DNA of 64,000 nucleotides from positions 338,130-402,129 of the forward strand of contig NW_002060975.1 of assembly GCF_000150275.1 (NCBI RefSeq), in the 5' to 3' direction. The position numbers and the translations under genes were made by a program. Positions 61,501-64,000 of this stretch are shown one piece after another. The notes below the pieces were generated by a model that saw only the letters and a program-made list of their open reading frames with translations, made no database searches and had not been told where the DNA came from. The stretch is from Trichoplax adhaerens (lineage: Eukaryota; Placozoa; Uniplacotomia; Trichoplacea; Trichoplacidae). Each line of letters opens with the position of its first letter. Within the stretch, counting starts at the first letter, position 1.

Positions 61501-64000
61501 TCATCAAGGACGAACGATTCATTTTCGACACTATACCTTATTTTGTTTGTCTAATCGAAAGCATAATCCACTCTCAATTACTTGGACTGTATGGAAAAGT
61601 ATCCCTTCAATATCCATCTTGCTATACTTTAAAAAAAGCATAGAATGGAAGCAATATCCCTCAATTGCTTCCAATTGTGATCGTAGCACAAAACATGATG
61701 GAGAGAAAAGTGATCATGAAGAATTGACGATCAACCTCTCGTCGTTTTTTCAACCCTGATTTTTCACTCTCATTTTTACATCCTTCCTATCTCTTGTCAT
61801 CGGCAATTAAAATCGTATTCAACTAGACCTATCATTTCCAGCTTCATGCCGTCCAATTTGCCTCGAATAAGCCATGACTTTCGTCATGTATCACCATGAA
61901 CCTGCCCAAGTGTGATGTTATTACAATTGGATATCCATTCAAAAATCAAAGATTATTCAACTGTTAAATACTCCAGTACTGTAGAAACGGGATTACCCCT
62001 AAATTATCTACAACAATCTTTCCTACTGGAATCCAATTTTCAAATAGCTTGACATAGTTTCATAAAGGAACGAACAGTCATGTCTATACTTGGACTATAC
62101 GCCTAACTTCGATGTCGTTGTGATCTCAGCAAGGAATAATTTACATGTAATATTGTGATGACTGCCATGGAAAATGGAATTACGGCAATGCGAGAAGATA
62201 GAATTGCAAGCTGTTTGCTATGGCTATAGCTTCCATGTTACGAGTAGATGCAAAGTTTCCTATCGAGTACAACCTTGTTGTAATCGATGGAAACGCATCC
62301 TCAAATTAAACTAGTAAACGCCAACATGAAATAGTTCAATGATTGCATCGGAAAATAGAATCAATGTCGACGTAGCGATCGGGTTAACCAACTACTGTAC
62401 TATGCTAATTCTGTATGCAGTGTTGGGATATGGATAAAGGGGGGTAGCTACTTGTACATGCTGTCTAAAATAACTGTAGAATAGAATAGAATAAATGATG
62501 GCAATCAATTAAATTGATTCCTTTCTCATAATCCATCTGTTTTTCTCTCTATCAATCATTCAGGGTGAACCAGAACAAATAGGAAGAAATCGTAAGTCCG
62601 TAAAGTGAATCTTGCTAATCAATTCATTTCCATCTTTTTCAGCCTTTTTTGGGGGATTTGATAGTGAATAAAATTTGCAATAGCAACAGTCCTCTTTTTC
62701 ATTTTTATGCTCTATCCTTGGCGGTGTAGATAGATGCATGCCGGCACTTTAATTTAGACTGATAAAAATAGTATAGATGCCATTTCGTTTTTAGATTCAA
62801 TTGGATATTGTAACTAAAACAAGTACAACATAGAGTAGAGACATTGAGCCAGTCTGTCAACATTACTGTAGATGTTTGCAGCTTGTGATTGAAAAAGGAT
62901 TGCTGTACAAAAGCTGTTAATAAGGATGATTAGTGATTATCGATATTCCTATTACCCATTTGGATGGCTTATTAAAGGATTAAGTTATTGTAAAGTGCTA
63001 ACGGCATGAAATTAGAGCTTTAGTAACATGGATTTGTATACTCGCTTAGCCTAATTCATTACACCTATTTTAACCAGAGTTTGATTAATTAGAGGACACC
63101 ATTTTAAATTACCTATTTTATTGATTTATTCTCCATCGTTCAATAATTTAGCTTCCAAATATGTCCCACCCCATATGCGTGGACGTCGGCAAGGCTCTCG
63201 AAGTTTAGCTGAATTAGAAACACAAATATCCACCAAATCTCCTGGTAGCAGTCGAGGTTAGCACTTTCTCCCCGCCATTTTTTTTCATCCAACATTGATC
63301 TTGGTGTAATCTCCCTCGATCCTACGTCGAAACTTTTCAATCATGCAGAGTAGAACTATTCAGCATGTGTTCCTAGCGATAGCGATCGTAGAAATGATCG
63401 ATCGATCATGTTATTTTCTATCCGAACTCTTTTACTCCATTTCATAATCAAGCTTTGTAATCTCTTTCCATTGCATGATGAAAAGTGAAATTGACTTTCG
63501 TATTGCTTTCTTACACCCTGCAAACATTGCTTGCTCTCTTCTGAAATGGGTGTTTGTTCAAACGAATTCTCCCTTCACAGTATAATCAACTACTGTATGA
63601 TTCTAGACTGGAAAGTCATGTAAAAAGGCATCCATCCATCGATCTTCTTTCTAGTCGAAGTCATAATGTAGTAGATGATCGATTGATTGATTTATGCTAC
63701 CATAACCAGTTGTTATTTGTACAGTCATAAACTGGCTTTTCTTGTAGTAATCTAGGACACAGTAAAGTGTACTCTACAATGCCTTTTCATCGTCAATATT
63801 ATTTTATTGATCGCTAGCTATAGTGTGCCAATCCATCAATTGTTTTCAAGGTGATGAAAATCAATTTTGCCCCGACCTTTTCCCCTGACACACTTTCTCA
63901 CCTTTGAAATCAGTTTCTGACGTAGTGAGGAAAAGAAAAAAAATCAAACTCGTTTGGCAAATGTTATAGTAGTATACCGGCAAAGCGGAACGATTGACGA
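58502..64000 (+). CDS. Probable DDX3/Ded1-type RNA helicase, N-terminal exons only (partial)
   Basis: Three in-phase exons run off the right edge: 58502-58552 (MNSHRPGMNGPPPSYHQ), 62564-62591 (GEPEQIGRN) and 63152-63256 (PSKYVPPHMRGRRQGSRSLA and on). The KYVPPHMRGR string is the eIF4E-binding-type motif found near the N-terminus of DDX3/Ded1/PL10 helicases (YIPPHLRNR in human DDX3X). No helicase motif lies inside the window, so the call rests on one short motif plus good splice sites, including the pyrimidine tract before 62564. The bases from 63257 to the end appear to be intron. Other Arg/Gly-rich RNA-binding proteins cannot be excluded. Confidence 0.42.
58553..62563 (+). other. 4-kb putative first intron with distinct composition
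   Basis: Visibly less AT-rich and more CATCATCGAC-like than the rest of the window. It contains an unrecognised 165-codon open frame at 58605-59102 (+, no ATG at its start) and degenerate repeats at 60638-61270. If the DDX3-like call is wrong, this is intergenic DNA. Confidence 0.45.
60638..61270. repeat. Degenerate dispersed/tandem repeat, about five units
   Basis: The word CATCTTGTATCCAT(C)AA and relatives begin at 60638, 60783, 60909, 61071 and 61139. Each is followed by a GTATACAA-like string, a TTAACTAG(T/G)CTAAAAATGA-like string and GATAGGAT. Spacing varies from 68 to 162 bp, so the units have decayed unevenly. Confidence 0.7.

Overview
The window looks like nuclear DNA of a simple, early-branching animal. 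A placozoan (Trichoplax/Hoilungia type) fits best, but that is an inference from gene content and intron density, not a proof. The DNA is AT-rich. Genes are split into many short exons by GT-AG introns, mostly 60-300 bp, and the proteins read as clear orthologues of human genes. There is no bacterial-type operon structure. I rebuilt gene models by hand from splice sites and reading-frame phase; for ZDHHC23 and U2AF1 the exons join with every phase consistent to the stop codon.

Layout. (1) 466-2744 (+): a ZDHHC23-like palmitoyltransferase, five exons, 376 aa. (2) 4624-23353 (-): a giant SORL1/SorLA-like sorting receptor of very roughly 3,100 aa. It has the SorLA order (signal peptide, propeptide, VPS10, 10CC, YWTD propeller, EGF, LDLa, FN3, membrane span, retromer-type tail). 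Its FN3 region is interrupted by seven SRCR domains and four extra LDLa domains. (3) 24145-24234 (+): tRNA-Arg(TCT) with a 16-nt intron. (4) 26624-31470 (-): U2AF1, the small subunit of the 3' splice-site factor, 11 exons, 227 aa. (5) 32124-33946 (+): PSENEN (PEN-2), the small gamma-secretase subunit, head to head with U2AF1 across a 653-bp shared promoter region. (6) 34-43.2 kb: gene desert with GTAC-type palindromic repeats and a 3 x 189-bp tandem repeat. (7) 43265-55566 (+): a PDZ-RhoGEF/LARG/DRhoGEF2-type Rho exchange factor, about 60 exons and about 1,500 aa (PDZ, coiled coil, RGS-like, C1, DH, PH, tail). (8) 55.6-58.2 kb: intergenic, ending in a four-copy tandem array rich in AGTCC. (9) 58502 to beyond the right edge (+): the first exons of a probable DDX3/Ded1-type RNA helicase with a 4-kb first intron that holds degenerate repeats.

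The genes do not form one pathway. SorLA (which in vertebrates steers APP traffic) and PEN-2 (part of the protease that cuts APP-like proteins) lie about 9 kb apart, which is worth a synteny check but may be chance. The most unusual objects are the SRCR-bearing SorLA, in which every shuffled SRCR, LDLa and EGF unit is a symmetric phase 1-1 exon (one SRCR split in two), and a family of self-complementary GTAC-centred repeats confined to intergenic DNA and long first introns.
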